Assembly (NCBI RefSeq): GCF_010509575.1
Contig: NZ_CP048437.1
Coordinates: forward strand, 1,364,001 to 1,428,000
Reading direction: 5' to 3'
Origin: Faecalibacterium duncaniae
GTDB taxonomy: Bacteria; Bacillota; Clostridia; Oscillospirales; Ruminococcaceae
DNA: 64,000 nt
The position numbers were made by a program, and so were the translations under genes. Below are positions 16,715-26,058 of the stretch, in pieces. Every line of letters starts with the position of its first letter. The first letter of the stretch is position 1. The notes under the pieces are model-generated. The model did not search any database, was not told the DNA's origin, and saw only the letters and a program-made list of their open reading frames with translations.

Positions 16715-18625
16715 ATGTACGAACCGGTGACGGATAGATCTCAGATTACCACCCAGCAGCTCGGGCTGACCCACTACGAGGTGGTGCTGCCCCGGATGAT
16801 GAAGCAGACCGACACCCAGCAGCAGCGCACCCGCAAAAAGGGCGAAGTGTTCAGCCCCGCATGGGTCTGCAACAAGATGAACAACGCACTGGACGCCGAC
16901 TGGTTCCGTGGGCTGGGGGCAGAGGAGAGCGCCGGGCAGTTCACGGTGGAGCTGCTCCAAGGCTGGCAGACGGTGGAAACGCCGGTGCAGTTTCCGGTTT
17001 GCAAGGGCAGGACTCCGGCATGGGTGCAGTATGTGCAGAGCCGCCGCTTGGAGGTGACCTGCGGCGAAGCCCCCTTTCTGGCGTCCCGGTACGATGCCGC
17101 CACCGGCGAGATGATCCCGGTCGCCCGGCGCATTGGCATTCTGGACCGCAAGCTGCGTGTGGTAAGCGAGAACGCTGCCACAGAGGACGAGTGGCACAAA
17201 TATGCCACCCATGCGGTGCAGTCCACCTACGGCTATGAGTATCAGGGAGATAATCTTTTGCTGGCGCGGGTCAACCTGCTGCTGACCTATGCAGAGCATC
17301 TGCAAGCCCGGTGGCAGCGCAAACCCACAAAAGAGGAACTGCAACCCATCGCCAACATCATCAGCTGGAACCTGTGGCAAATGGACGGCTTGCACCTGTC
17401 TGTGCCCGGCGGCAAGCCCCAGCCGGAGACAGAACAGCTTGACCTCTTTTCCATGTTCGGGGCGGCAGAGCCGCAGCCGCCCGCGGTATCCTGTAAAGTG
17501 AAAAATTGGCGCAAGGGCAGCCATGGAACCGCCCAGAACTTTGAAACCATTCAGGAAGGGAGTACCAGCATGAAGTTTGATTATGTTATCGGAAACCCAC
17601 CGTATCAGGATGAGATGGAGGGAACGTCGGATAACCCTGTTTATAACTTGTTTATGGATGCCACATATCCTATGGCATCAGTGGTAGAACTTATTACACC
17701 CGCCCGATTTTTATTCAACGCTGGTAAAACTCCAAAAACTTGGAATGAAAAAATGTTGAATGACGAACATTTGAAAGTTCTGTACTATGAACAGAATAGC
17801 GCAAAGATTTTCAATAACACTGACATAAAGGGCGGCGTAGTTATTACATACCATGACAGAGAAAAAGAATGCGGTGCAATACAAATCTTTACGGCATATC
17901 CGCTTTTGAATACAATCATTCAAAAGGTGAAAAAGCAAATAAAGAGTTCTCTTAGTGATATTGTATTTGCTCCAGAAAGCTATAAATTTACTAAACAAAT
18001 GTATGTAGATCATCCTGAAATCCTGTCAATGACAATGATTTCAAAGGGAAAAGAAGTACCATTGATAAGCAAAGGACACGACTACGATTTGACATCTAAC
18101 ATATTTGATAAGCTATATAATATCGTGTTTTTTGAAACAAAACAAGGCGCAGATGAATGTGTTGAGATATTCGGCAGAAAATCAAATGAACGTGTATGCT
18201 TATACGTTAATAGGAAATACATTGCAAAACACCCGAATCTTGATAAATATAAGCTATTCTTCCCTAAAGCTAATGGCTCTGGACGATTTGGTGAAGTTAT
18301 GACAGATTCAGATATTGGAGAAAAAGGCGTTGGACATACGCAAACGTTTATTAGTATTGGAGCCTTTGATACGAGAGAAGAAGCTAAAAATCTTCAGAAG
18401 TATCTAAAGTGTAAACTTGCGCGCGCGTTGCTATATGTTCTAAAAGTAACCCAAGATAACAAAAAGTCTGTTTGGAAATACGTTCCCCTTCAAGATTTTA
18501 CCGCCCATTCCGACATTGATTGGAGCAAGTCGGTGGCGGAAATCGACCAGCAGCTTTACCGCAAGTATGACCTGACCGCGGACGAGATCGAATTTATCGA
18601 GACCCATGTAAAGGAGATGGCATAA
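16715..18625 (+). CDS. Adenine-specific DNA methyltransferase (Eco57I-like) of an R-M system
   Basis: A 636-residue protein from the first in-frame ATG after the TGA, with GGAGGAG 12 bases upstream. KKGEVFSPAWVCNKMNNALD (about 30-50) is the pre-motif of gamma-class adenine methyltransferases; RRLEVTCGEAPFLASRYD stands where the SAM-binding motif is expected; and VIGNPPYQDE (about 291) is the catalytic NPPY. The C-terminal half, AT-richer and ending in a conserved helical part, is probably the target-recognition domain and appears to be of different origin. It overlaps the next gene by one base. About 42 N-terminal residues are lost if the upstream TGA is real, which may or may not abolish activity. 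Confidence 0.75.
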   Translation: MYEPVTDRSQITTQQLGLTHYEVVLPRMMKQTDTQQQRTRKKGEVFSPAWVCNKMNNALDADWFRGLGAEESAGQFTVELLQGWQTVETPVQFPVCKGRTPAWVQYVQSRRLEVTCGEAPFLASRYDAATGEMIPVARRIGILDRKLRVVSENAATEDEWHKYATHAVQSTYGYEYQGDNLLLARVNLLLTYAEHLQARWQRKPTKEELQPIANIISWNLWQMDGLHLSVPGGKPQPETEQLDLFSMFGAAEPQPPAVSCKVKNWRKGSHGTAQNFETIQEGSTSMKFDYVIGNPPYQDEMEGTSDNPVYNLFMDATYPMASVVELITPARFLFNAGKTPKTWNEKMLNDEHLKVLYYEQNSAKIFNNTDIKGGVVITYHDREKECGAIQIFTAYPLLNTIIQKVKKQIKSSLSDIVFAPESYKFTKQMYVDHPEILSMTMISKGKEVPLISKGHDYDLTSNIFDKLYNIVFFETKQGADECVEIFGRKSNERVCLYVNRKYIAKHPNLDKYKLFFPKANGSGRFGEVMTDSDIGEKGVGHTQTFISIGAFDTREEAKNLQKYLKCKLARALLYVLKVTQDNKKSVWKYVPLQDFTAHSDIDWSKSVAEIDQQLYRKYDLTADEIEFIETHVKEMA

Positions 18626-21600
18626 TGGCTGGCATAACCCTGCGCACTGCCCGGCAGGTGGTGCCCATGATCTACGCCTATACCACCCCGGAAATTGCCC
18701 GGCACAACGGCTGGACGAAGATCGGCTACACCGAGCAGTCGGTGGACAAACGCCTGAAACAGCAGACCCACACCGCCGATGTGCTGTTCCACGAGGAGTG
18801 GCGGGGCAATGCCGTCTACGATGACGGCAGCGGCGAGGTGTTCACCGACCACGATTTCCACGCCTACCTCCGCAAGCTGAACGTGGAGAACGACCGCAAA
18901 AACGAGTGGTTCCATCTGGATGGGCAGCAGTCCCGGCGGTATTTTCAGGATTTCCGCATGAACCGGGGCCGGGTGCAGCTGGATGCAGCCATCGCCTACA
19001 CCCTGCGGGAGGAGCAGGCAAGGGCTGTCCGCGACACCAAAACCTATTACCAGAGCCACCCCGGCGGGGAATACCTCTGGAACGCCAAGCCCCGCTTTGG
19101 CAAAACGCTTTCCGTCTACGATTTCTGCAAGCAGGTCGATGCACAGACGGTGCTCATCGTCACCAACCGTCCTGCCATCGCCAACAGCTGGTACAGCGAC
19201 TATGTGAGCTTTCTGGGCAGGGAGTCCGGCTATCTGTTCGTCAGCCATGTGGATGCTTTTGCCGGGCAGCCCCATGTGCTGGACGAGCAGGGCTATCTGG
19301 ATGCCGCCGCACAGGGCGAGGAACTGTATAAGCGCATTGAGTTCGTCAGCCTGCAGGACATGAAAGGCTCCAAGTATTTCGGCGGCGAGTACGACAAGCT
19401 GCGCCACCTGACCGAGTTGAACTGGGATGTGCTGGTCATCGACGAAGCCCACGAGGGCGTGGACACCTACAAGACCGACCTTGCCTTTGACCGTATTCGC
19501 CGCAAGTTCACGCTGCACCTGTCCGGCACGCCTTTCAAGGCGCTGGCGAACGACAAGTTTGCCGGGGATGCTATCTTCAACTGGACCTACGCGGACGAGC
19601 AGGCCGCCAAGCGGAACTGGCAGGGCGCACCGGGGCAGCAGAACCCCTACGCAAACCTCCCCATGCTCAACCTCTACACCTACCAGATGTCCGAGATCAT
19701 CCGGGACGAAATTCAGCAGGGCGTGGAGATCGACGGCGAAACGCAGGAATTTGCCTTTGACCTGAACGAGTTCTTCAAGGTGAAGTCGGGCGGCAGCTTT
19801 GAGCACGAAGCTGAGGTGGACCGCTTTCTGGATGCCATGACCACCCAGAACAAATTTCCGTTTTCCACCCCGGAACTGCGTGCCGAGCTGAAGCACACCT
19901 TCTGGCTGCTGAACCGGGTGGACAGCGCCAGAGCGCTGGCGAAAAAGCTGCAGGCGCACCCGGTGTTCCGGGACTATGAGGTGATCCTTGCCGCCGGTGA
20001 CGGCAAGCTGGACGACACGGACGAGAACCAGAAGAGTTTTGACCGGGTAAAAGCTGCCATCGCCCACCACGAAAAGACCATCACCCTGTCGGTGGGGCAG
20101 CTGACCACCGGTGTCACCATCCCGGAGTGGTCGGCGGTGCTGATGCTCTCCAACCTGAAAAGCCCGGCGCTGTATATGCAGGCGGCATTCCGTGCCCAGA
20201 ACCCCTGCCTTTTCCACGAAAACGGCACCTTCCGCCGCAAAGAGAACGCCTATGTGTTCGATTTTGACCCCGCCCGCACTCTGCTGATCTACGAGCAGTT
20301 CGCCAACGATCTTTCACAGGACACCGCCAGCGGCAAGGGCGACACCGAGGAGCGCAAGGCGCACATCCAGAATCTGCTCAACTTTTTCCCGGTCATCGGC
20401 GAGGACGAGGAAGGGGAGATGATCCCGCTGGATGCAGAAAAAGTCCTCAGCATCCCCCGGAAGATCAAATCCAAAGAAGTGGTGCGGATGGGCTTCCAGA
20501 GCAATTTTTTGTTCCAGAACATTTCCAACGTGTTCAGTGCGCCGCAGGAGGTGCTGGACATTCTGCAAAACTTCCAGCCCATCAGCGAAGCAAAGGCAAA
20601 GCCCATCCAGATCACCCCGGACACCGGCGCAGACCTCTCCCTGAACGACAAGGGCGAGGTGGATTTGGACGAGGGCTACGTCATCGGCAAGGCAGCGGAT
20701 GTATTTGGGGCGAAAATTTACGAGAGCACCCCGGCACTGGACACCGCCCTGCAAGACCTGACCGATGCCCCGGCTCCTGCCAAAGAAGAGCATCTGGAAC
20801 CCCTGAAAAAGAGCATCACCAAGGAGATCATCGCTCCTATGGTGGAGCAGGCAAAGCAGGAGTATGGGCGGGACCTGAAGCTGTCCGACCAGAAGCGGTT
20901 TGAGAGCACCGCCAAAGCCAAGATGGACGTGGCGGTGAACAAGGTGGTGGACAACTACCGCATCGACCAGAGCCAGCTGGAGACCCAGCGCACCCAGCAG
21001 CTGCAAAGCTGCACCACCGCCCAGCAGCGCCAGCAGGTGAACCGGGAGTTTGACGCAAAGCAGCAGCAGAGCACCGCCGCCCTGATGGAGACGCTGCAAT
21101 CCACCATCCAGCAGACGGCGCAGGAGATGCAGCAGACCATCGTGCGCACCGTGGAGACCAACCAGAAGGAGCAGGAGAAAAAGGGCTACGAGGACACCGT
21201 CCGTGACCATCTCCGGGGCTTCTCCCGCACCATCCCGTCCTTCCTCATGGCCTACGGCGACGAGACCGTGACACTGGCAAACTTTGACCGGATCATCCCG
21301 GACAAGGTCTTTCAGGAGGTAACCAGCATCACGCTGGAGCAGTTCCGCTTTTTGCGGGACGGCGGGCCGTACATCAACCAAGCCACCGGACAGGAGGAAC
21401 ACTTTGCAGGCCACCTGTTCGACCCGGTGGTGTTTGACGATTCGGTGAAGGAATTCCTGAACCTGAAGGTCAAACTGGCGGATTACTTTGACGAGAGTCG
21501 CACCGAGGATATCTTCGACTACATCCCACCCCAGAAAACCAACCAGATCTTTACCCCCAAGTGGGTGGTGAAAAAGATGGTGGACTTGCTGGAACAGGAA

Positions 21601-21933
21601 AATCCCGGCTGCTTCGATGACCCCGGCAAGACCTTCCTGGACCCCTACATGAAGTCCGGCCTGTACATTACGGAAATCGTCAAGCGCCTTTACCGCAGCG
21701 AGAAGATGCGGCAAGCCTTCCCGGACGATAACGCCCGGCTGGAACACATTTTTGCCAAGCAGGTCTATGGGCTTGCGCCGACCGAGATCATCTACCGCAT
21801 TGCCATCAGCTACATTCTGGGCTTTGCAAAGGGTCACGGCATCACCGCCCACCATATCCGTCAGGCGGATACGCTGGAATTTGCCAAGGCGGGCACCATG
21901 GAAAGGGAACTGGATAAGATCTTCAGAGATTGA
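18625..21933 (+). CDS. Restriction subunit: GIY-YIG nuclease, SF2 helicase and methyltransferase-like fusion
   Basis: A 1,102-residue protein. Residues 14-50 (MIYAYTTPE...WTKIGYTEQSVDKRL) resemble a GIY-YIG/T5orf172 nuclease. A superfamily 2 motor follows, with KPRFGKT at 155-161, VIDEAHEG (DEAH 273-276) and LSGTPFKAL near 300. A Gln-rich coiled coil covers about 770-850. The C-terminus has NQIFTPKWVVKKMVDLL and FLDPYMKSGLYITEIV, which resemble the methyltransferase pre-motif and SAM loop. The ATG overlaps the upstream stop (TAATG) and has AAGGAG, so both subunits are co-translated. It is probably the restriction and translocation subunit. Confidence 0.8.
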   Translation: MAGITLRTARQVVPMIYAYTTPEIARHNGWTKIGYTEQSVDKRLKQQTHTADVLFHEEWRGNAVYDDGSGEVFTDHDFHAYLRKLNVENDRKNEWFHLDGQQSRRYFQDFRMNRGRVQLDAAIAYTLREEQARAVRDTKTYYQSHPGGEYLWNAKPRFGKTLSVYDFCKQVDAQTVLIVTNRPAIANSWYSDYVSFLGRESGYLFVSHVDAFAGQPHVLDEQGYLDAAAQGEELYKRIEFVSLQDMKGSKYFGGEYDKLRHLTELNWDVLVIDEAHEGVDTYKTDLAFDRIRRKFTLHLSGTPFKALANDKFAGDAIFNWTYADEQAAKRNWQGAPGQQNPYANLPMLNLYTYQMSEIIRDEIQQGVEIDGETQEFAFDLNEFFKVKSGGSFEHEAEVDRFLDAMTTQNKFPFSTPELRAELKHTFWLLNRVDSARALAKKLQAHPVFRDYEVILAAGDGKLDDTDENQKSFDRVKAAIAHHEKTITLSVGQLTTGVTIPEWSAVLMLSNLKSPALYMQAAFRAQNPCLFHENGTFRRKENAYVFDFDPARTLLIYEQFANDLSQDTASGKGDTEERKAHIQNLLNFFPVIGEDEEGEMIPLDAEKVLSIPRKIKSKEVVRMGFQSNFLFQNISNVFSAPQEVLDILQNFQPISEAKAKPIQITPDTGADLSLNDKGEVDLDEGYVIGKAADVFGAKIYESTPALDTALQDLTDAPAPAKEEHLEPLKKSITKEIIAPMVEQAKQEYGRDLKLSDQKRFESTAKAKMDVAVNKVVDNYRIDQSQLETQRTQQLQSCTTAQQRQQVNREFDAKQQQSTAALMETLQSTIQQTAQEMQQTIVRTVETNQKEQEKKGYEDTVRDHLRGFSRTIPSFLMAYGDETVTLANFDRIIPDKVFQEVTSITLEQFRFLRDGGPYINQATGQEEHFAGHLFDPVVFDDSVKEFLNLKVKLADYFDESRTEDIFDYIPPQKTNQIFTPKWVVKKMVDLLEQENPGCFDDPGKTFLDPYMKSGLYITEIVKRLYRSEKMRQAFPDDNARLEHIFAKQVYGLAPTEIIYRIAISYILGFAKGHGITAHHIRQADTLEFAKAGTMERELDKIFRD

Positions 21934-21956
21934 CCAATAGAATACAGCATAAAACC

Positions 21957-21996
21957 AAAGGCGGCTGTCTGCATGGGTGCAGATGGCCGCCTTTTT
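21957..21996 (+). terminator. Terminator after the R-M genes
   Basis: AAAGGCGGC and GCCGCCTTTTT enclose a second stem (CTGCA/TGCAG), giving a strong hairpin with a T-run. Confidence 0.85.
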
Positions 21997-22853
21997 GTGC
22001 TATACGATTACGAAAACGGACGAATTTGTCAGTTCTCGTTACATCGGAGCCGGACGAGCTGTCCATTCCAGGACAGCTTGCCCGGAGCAAGAGTGCAGAG
22101 AGGTGCGGGTCGCCTGTGGCGACCTCAAAAGGCCACTGGCCTTTTGAAGCACCGACCGAGCCGACAGGCGAGACCGCAGCCCTTTGAAGGGAGTCAAGGG
22201 GGAACGCCTTGCCCAGTGATATGACGCTGTGCGTCATATCCTACTGGGTTATTATCTGGCGCAAAACGGCGGCAGATCCAGCAGCTCCGCTGCTGCGCAC
22301 TCTCCCGGCAAGCTGTTGAAATGAAAGAAGCCCCCGCTAAACCTTATACTAAAATCAGGAAAAAGTAACCAAAACAGGTTCACTTGGGGAGCCAATAATA
22401 GGCCTACGAGGCCCACGACTTTAGTGATTTCAGGTGCTATAATAATTGCAGAGATGCAGCATCTTAGTGATTTTTCGCAAAGAAAGAATAGCGATGCAAC
22501 AAGAAATGGGAACGATGTTTCCTACTTTCACCGAAAATTAGGAACTCACAGTTCCTGTTCGAGTATGAGTTTCTCTGTTATACTTTTCTTGCAGAGCAGA
22601 AGCAAACTCTTCTAAGCAGAAAGCGACAAACGCCATGATCTCCCACTGAGGGAAGGAGCGATAGGCCACTTTCTTTGCAGTAGAACAAACACATAAATCC
22701 TTTTCCGAAAGGATTACCTTTCGATTCTGAGAGAAGATTTCAAGACACGGTCTTGAAATGCGAGACCCGTTGCTTAGAAGAATTGTATCACTCCTGTGAT
22801 TTGATCGCACGAGTGGCCATACACAAAAAATACAGGAAAAGAGGGATGTCTAT
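21997..22853. other. 857-base non-coding region with hairpins upstream of the relaxase
   Basis: No ORF here has both a ribosome site and recognisable content. It has several inverted repeats: TCAAAAGGCC/GGCCTTTTGA near 22,127-22,149, GATATGACGC/GCGTCATATC at 22,218-22,240, and TTTCAAGAC/GTCTTGAAA near 22,738-22,760. It lies directly before a relaxase gene and probably contains oriT and the promoter of the mobility genes; a small RNA is possible. Confidence 0.5.
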
Positions 22854-24083
22854 CTGAAATTAACACGACACAACGGACGAGCCGGAACCCACGGCACTTA
22901 CAACCCCAAGCACAACGACCGCAGTTTCAACCTTGCCAACAGTGAGCACATCGACCCGGAACGAGCCAAGGGCAACATCTACTGGGACTGCTTCCACGGA
23001 TTTCGTTCGGCTCTTGACCCACAAGACCCGGATGATTTGGCGGCAACCTTCTCGGACGTAGAACGGCAGTTCTACGAAACCCACTACACGGCCTTTATCG
23101 AAGGTCAGAACGGGCGCAACGCCAAGATCCGGCACACGGAGCGCAACCGCTCCATTCCCGACCTGTTGTCCAGCCGCAAGACCTGCCCGGAAGAAACCAT
23201 CTATCAGCTGGGAACGCTGGATGAACACGCCTCGGCAGAGGACTTGCTGAACATCGTCACCGAGTTCATTGAGGAGTTCAAGGCCAAGTTTGGCGAACAC
23301 GTTCATGTGCTGGACTGGGCATTGCATCTGGACGAAAGCACACCCCACATCCATGAGCGTCATGTGTTCGACTGCGAGAACAAGTACGGCGAGGTGGCAC
23401 CCCAGCAAGAAAAGGCATTGGAAGCACTGGGCTTCGACCTGCCTGACCCGGACAAGCCCCTCAGCCGCCGCAACAACCGCAAGATCACCTTTGATGCCGC
23501 CTGCCGGAAGATGCTGTTTGAGGTTGCAAAACGTCATGGGTTGGATTTGGAGGAAGAGGCGGAGTACGGCAACCGCAAATATCTGGAAAAGCAGGACTTC
23601 ATCCTTGCCAAGCAGAAGGAGCAGCTTGCCGCCCAGCAGAGCAAGCTGGACGAATTGACCCTCAAGGTCAACGACATGGAAACGCTGATCGATGAAGTTT
23701 CGGCAGCAGCCTACGACAAGGCGGTGGAGGTCGTGACCGACGTGGTACGCACCGAGACCCGCAAGGAAGATATGCGGATGATCGAGGACACGAAGAAGTG
23801 GGTGCTGTCCCCGGAGCGCAAGGCTCCGCAGGCCACGAGGGAATATGCCGCCCACCGTTTGGACACCGTGCTGGACAAGTTCCTCAAGACCATGCAGACT
23901 ACCGCCGCACGTCTGCAGGAGAAGCTGCTGAAGCCGGAAGTCCGGCAGAAAGGCAAGGAGCAGGTCAAGGAGAAAGCACGGGATTCCGTTCTGCAACTGT
24001 TGAACCGCTTGCAGGCAGAACAGGCGCAGCGGAATCCATCTGCACTTTCAACTGCGGAAAAGTCAGAAAATCGTTTTCAATAA
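22854..24083 (+). CDS. Relaxase / mobilisation protein with HLDExTPHIH motif
   Basis: A protein of about 409 residues. HLDESTPHIHERHVFD (about residue 162) is the histidine triad of MobV-like relaxases, and the N-terminus KLTRHNGRAGTHGTYNPKHN is clearly coding. The C-terminal part is Lys/Glu-rich coiled coil. The frame is open from 22,800, but it has no ATG, GTG or TTG at the expected start. CTG at 22,854 lies 8 bases after GAGGG and is my best choice; a TTG at 23,037 would remove the conserved N-terminus. It is 19 bases upstream of the helicase gene and would mobilise the island using another element's channel. Confidence 0.8.
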   Translation: MKLTRHNGRAGTHGTYNPKHNDRSFNLANSEHIDPERAKGNIYWDCFHGFRSALDPQDPDDLAATFSDVERQFYETHYTAFIEGQNGRNAKIRHTERNRSIPDLLSSRKTCPEETIYQLGTLDEHASAEDLLNIVTEFIEEFKAKFGEHVHVLDWALHLDESTPHIHERHVFDCENKYGEVAPQQEKALEALGFDLPDPDKPLSRRNNRKITFDAACRKMLFEVAKRHGLDLEEEAEYGNRKYLEKQDFILAKQKEQLAAQQSKLDELTLKVNDMETLIDEVSAAAYDKAVEVVTDVVRTETRKEDMRMIEDTKKWVLSPERKAPQATREYAAHRLDTVLDKFLKTMQTTAARLQEKLLKPEVRQKGKEQVKEKARDSVLQLLNRLQAEQAQRNPSALSTAEKSENRFQ

Positions 24084-24102
24084 TAGTACGAGGTGATGTT
24101 TA

Positions 24103-25452
24103 TTGAGCAAAGAAGTCAACGAAGAACGCACTCCCCGAACCGTTGAGGATGTGAAGGAGATGCTGTCCAAACATTCCAATGGCGAAATCCAGCGGACAAT
24201 CCAGAACTGCATCACGATTTTGCAGAACGACCATGTGCTTGCCGATGCCATTCGGCTGAATCTGTTGAGCGAGCGCATCGACATTGTGAAGCCCGTGGGT
24301 TGGCCCCGCTCCGGCAAGACCCTGAACGACACTGACATGAAGTATATCCTGCGCCGGATGGAGAAATACGGCATTTCCAGCGAGAAGAAAATTGAATCCG
24401 CTATCCGCATCGTTGCCAACGAGAACCGTTACCACCCCATCCGGGACTACCTGAACGGCCTGAAATGGGATGGAACAGAGCGGATAGCCCACGTCCTGCA
24501 CCACTTCCTCGGTGCTGCGGAGGACGAGTACACTTGCGAAGCTATGAAAATCTTCCTGCTGGGAGCCATCAAACGGGTGTTCCAGCCGGGATGTAAATTT
24601 GAAACCATGCTCTGTCTGGTGGGCGGGCAAGGTGCGGGGAAGTCCACCTTTTTTCGACTGCTGGCAGTCAAGGATGAGTGGTTCTCGGATGACCTGCGGC
24701 GGCTGGACGATGACAACGTGTACCGCAAGCTGCAAGGTCACTGGATTATCGAAATGTCGGAGATGATTGCCACCGCCAATGCCAAGAGTATCGAGGAGAT
24801 CAAAAGTTTTCTCAGTAAACAGAAGGAAACCTATAAAGTCCCCTACGAGACCCATCCTGCCGACCGTCTGCGCCAGTGTGTCTTTGCTGGCACGACCAAC
24901 CGGCAGGATTTTTTGCCCCGTGACCGCACGGGTAATCGCCGCTTTATCCCCGTTCCGGTGGATGCGGAACTGGCCGAAGTCCACATTCTAGACGATGAAG
25001 CCGAATCCCGTGCCTATATCGCCCAGCTTTGGGCTGAAGCCATGACCATCTACAACAGCGGTAATTACAAGCTGGCGTTCAGCCCCGCCATGCAGGAAAC
25101 GCTGCAAGTCCATCAGCAGGACTTCATGCAGGAGGATGCACAGGCTGGCATGATCTACGCCTTTCTGGAGGACTACACGGGTGACCGGGTGTGTTCCAAG
25201 CAGCTCTATGCGGAAGCGCTGGGCAACACGAACATCCCGGCAGAGTGGGAGACCCGCGCTATCTGTGAGATCATGAACACGGGAATTTCGCGCGGCGATA
25301 TTCAAGGCTGGCAGGCGCACAAGACCGCCAAGCGTTACCCGAAGTACGGCGTTCAGAAAGGCTGGGAGCGCGTAACCAGCCCCGAAACCGGGGCTGAAGA
25401 TTTCTCCGAAATAACGGATGTAGAAGCTAAGCAGCTGGGCTTTCCCTTCTGA
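24103..25452 (+). CDS. VapE/phage D5-like helicase-primase protein
   Basis: A 449-residue AAA-type ATPase of the virulence-associated E family. LNGLKWDGTERI (about 120) and Walker A GGQGAGKST (about 168-176) are typical, with IIEMSEM acting as Walker B and the sensor region FAGTTNRQDFLPRDRTGNRR. The start is a TTG at 24,103 with GAGGTGAT upstream. Proteins of this family occur on phage-like islands and serve element replication. It lies between the relaxase and excisionase genes. Confidence 0.85.
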   Translation: MSKEVNEERTPRTVEDVKEMLSKHSNGEIQRTIQNCITILQNDHVLADAIRLNLLSERIDIVKPVGWPRSGKTLNDTDMKYILRRMEKYGISSEKKIESAIRIVANENRYHPIRDYLNGLKWDGTERIAHVLHHFLGAAEDEYTCEAMKIFLLGAIKRVFQPGCKFETMLCLVGGQGAGKSTFFRLLAVKDEWFSDDLRRLDDDNVYRKLQGHWIIEMSEMIATANAKSIEEIKSFLSKQKETYKVPYETHPADRLRQCVFAGTTNRQDFLPRDRTGNRRFIPVPVDAELAEVHILDDEAESRAYIAQLWAEAMTIYNSGNYKLAFSPAMQETLQVHQQDFMQEDAQAGMIYAFLEDYTGDRVCSKQLYAEALGNTNIPAEWETRAICEIMNTGISRGDIQGWQAHKTAKRYPKYGVQKGWERVTSPETGAEDFSEITDVEAKQLGFPF

Positions 25453-25460
25453 TGAACAGC

Positions 25461-25507
25461 GGTTACACGTCTGGTTACAGATTCGGTTACACTTCAGTTA
25501 CAGTCCA
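25461..25507 (+). repeat. Tandem 12-bp iteron-like repeats (GGTTACA)
   Basis: GGTTACA starts at 25,461, 25,473 and 25,485 and GTTACA at 25,497, exactly 12 bases apart. Further copies occur at 25,625 and 25,639, and reversed copies (TGTAACC, TGTAACC-like) near 25,540-25,554. They lie between the helicase gene and xis and may be a replication origin or an excisionase/regulator site. Confidence 0.6.
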
Positions 25508-25664
25508 AAGGCCGCATGGCTACTGTGTTTTCCTCTTTCTGTAACCATGTAACCTTAAAAAGATAAGAAAAAGTATAAAGCCCACCGGATGCCCTGTGTG
25601 CAGAAAAAGAGAGTTTTCCTGCCCGGTTACAGGCGTTCGGTTACAAGGAATTGGAGGTCTGCCT

Positions 25665-25952
25665 ATGAAGGAAGTTCGCGTTTGCGAAGCAATGAAGTCC
25701 CCAGTGGAGACTTCAAGCGACGGAACGGTCTTGCATCAGCAAGATGGAGGGACCAAGTCCCGACAAGTTCCGATCTGGGAAAAGAGCAATCTGACGCTGG
25801 AAGAAGCTGCGGCTTATTCCGGCATTGGCATCAATAAACTGCGTGAGATCACCAACGAGGATAAGTGCAAATTTGTCCTTTGGGTGGGCAACAAGCGTTT
25901 GATCAAGCGCCGTCTGTTTGATTGCTTTATCGAGCAGGCGTATTCTATTTGA
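25665..25952 (+). CDS. xis: Tn916-type excisionase
   Basis: A 95-residue protein. The C-terminal 65 residues (LTLEEAAAYSGIGINKLREI, then NKRLIKRRLFDCFIEQAYSI) are a winged-helix excisionase of the Tn916 Xis type, which bends DNA at the element ends to favour excision by Int. The ATG at 25,665 has GGAGGTCTGCCT before it; longer versions of the frame lack a ribosome site. It lies 106 bases upstream of the integrase gene. Confidence 0.85.
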   Translation: MKEVRVCEAMKSPVETSSDGTVLHQQDGGTKSRQVPIWEKSNLTLEEAAAYSGIGINKLREITNEDKCKFVLWVGNKRLIKRRLFDCFIEQAYSI

Positions 25953-26058
25953 GAATGATGCAACGTCTTTTCTATTCGATATCGGTGGAAGTCGCATGGT
26001 CGGTATGGTATACTAAAATTAACCCCTATATGCGCTTTTCACAGAAAGGAGTTTCTAA

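Noticed and set aside
18556..21855. Two long minus-strand frames across the restriction subunit
   Set aside because: Antisense shadows with repetitive Val/Leu/Gly content and no recognisable domain; the plus-strand gene is well supported.
25461..25507. 12-bp repeats as a CRISPR array
   Set aside because: No spacer-length unique sequences and no cas genes; iteron-like.
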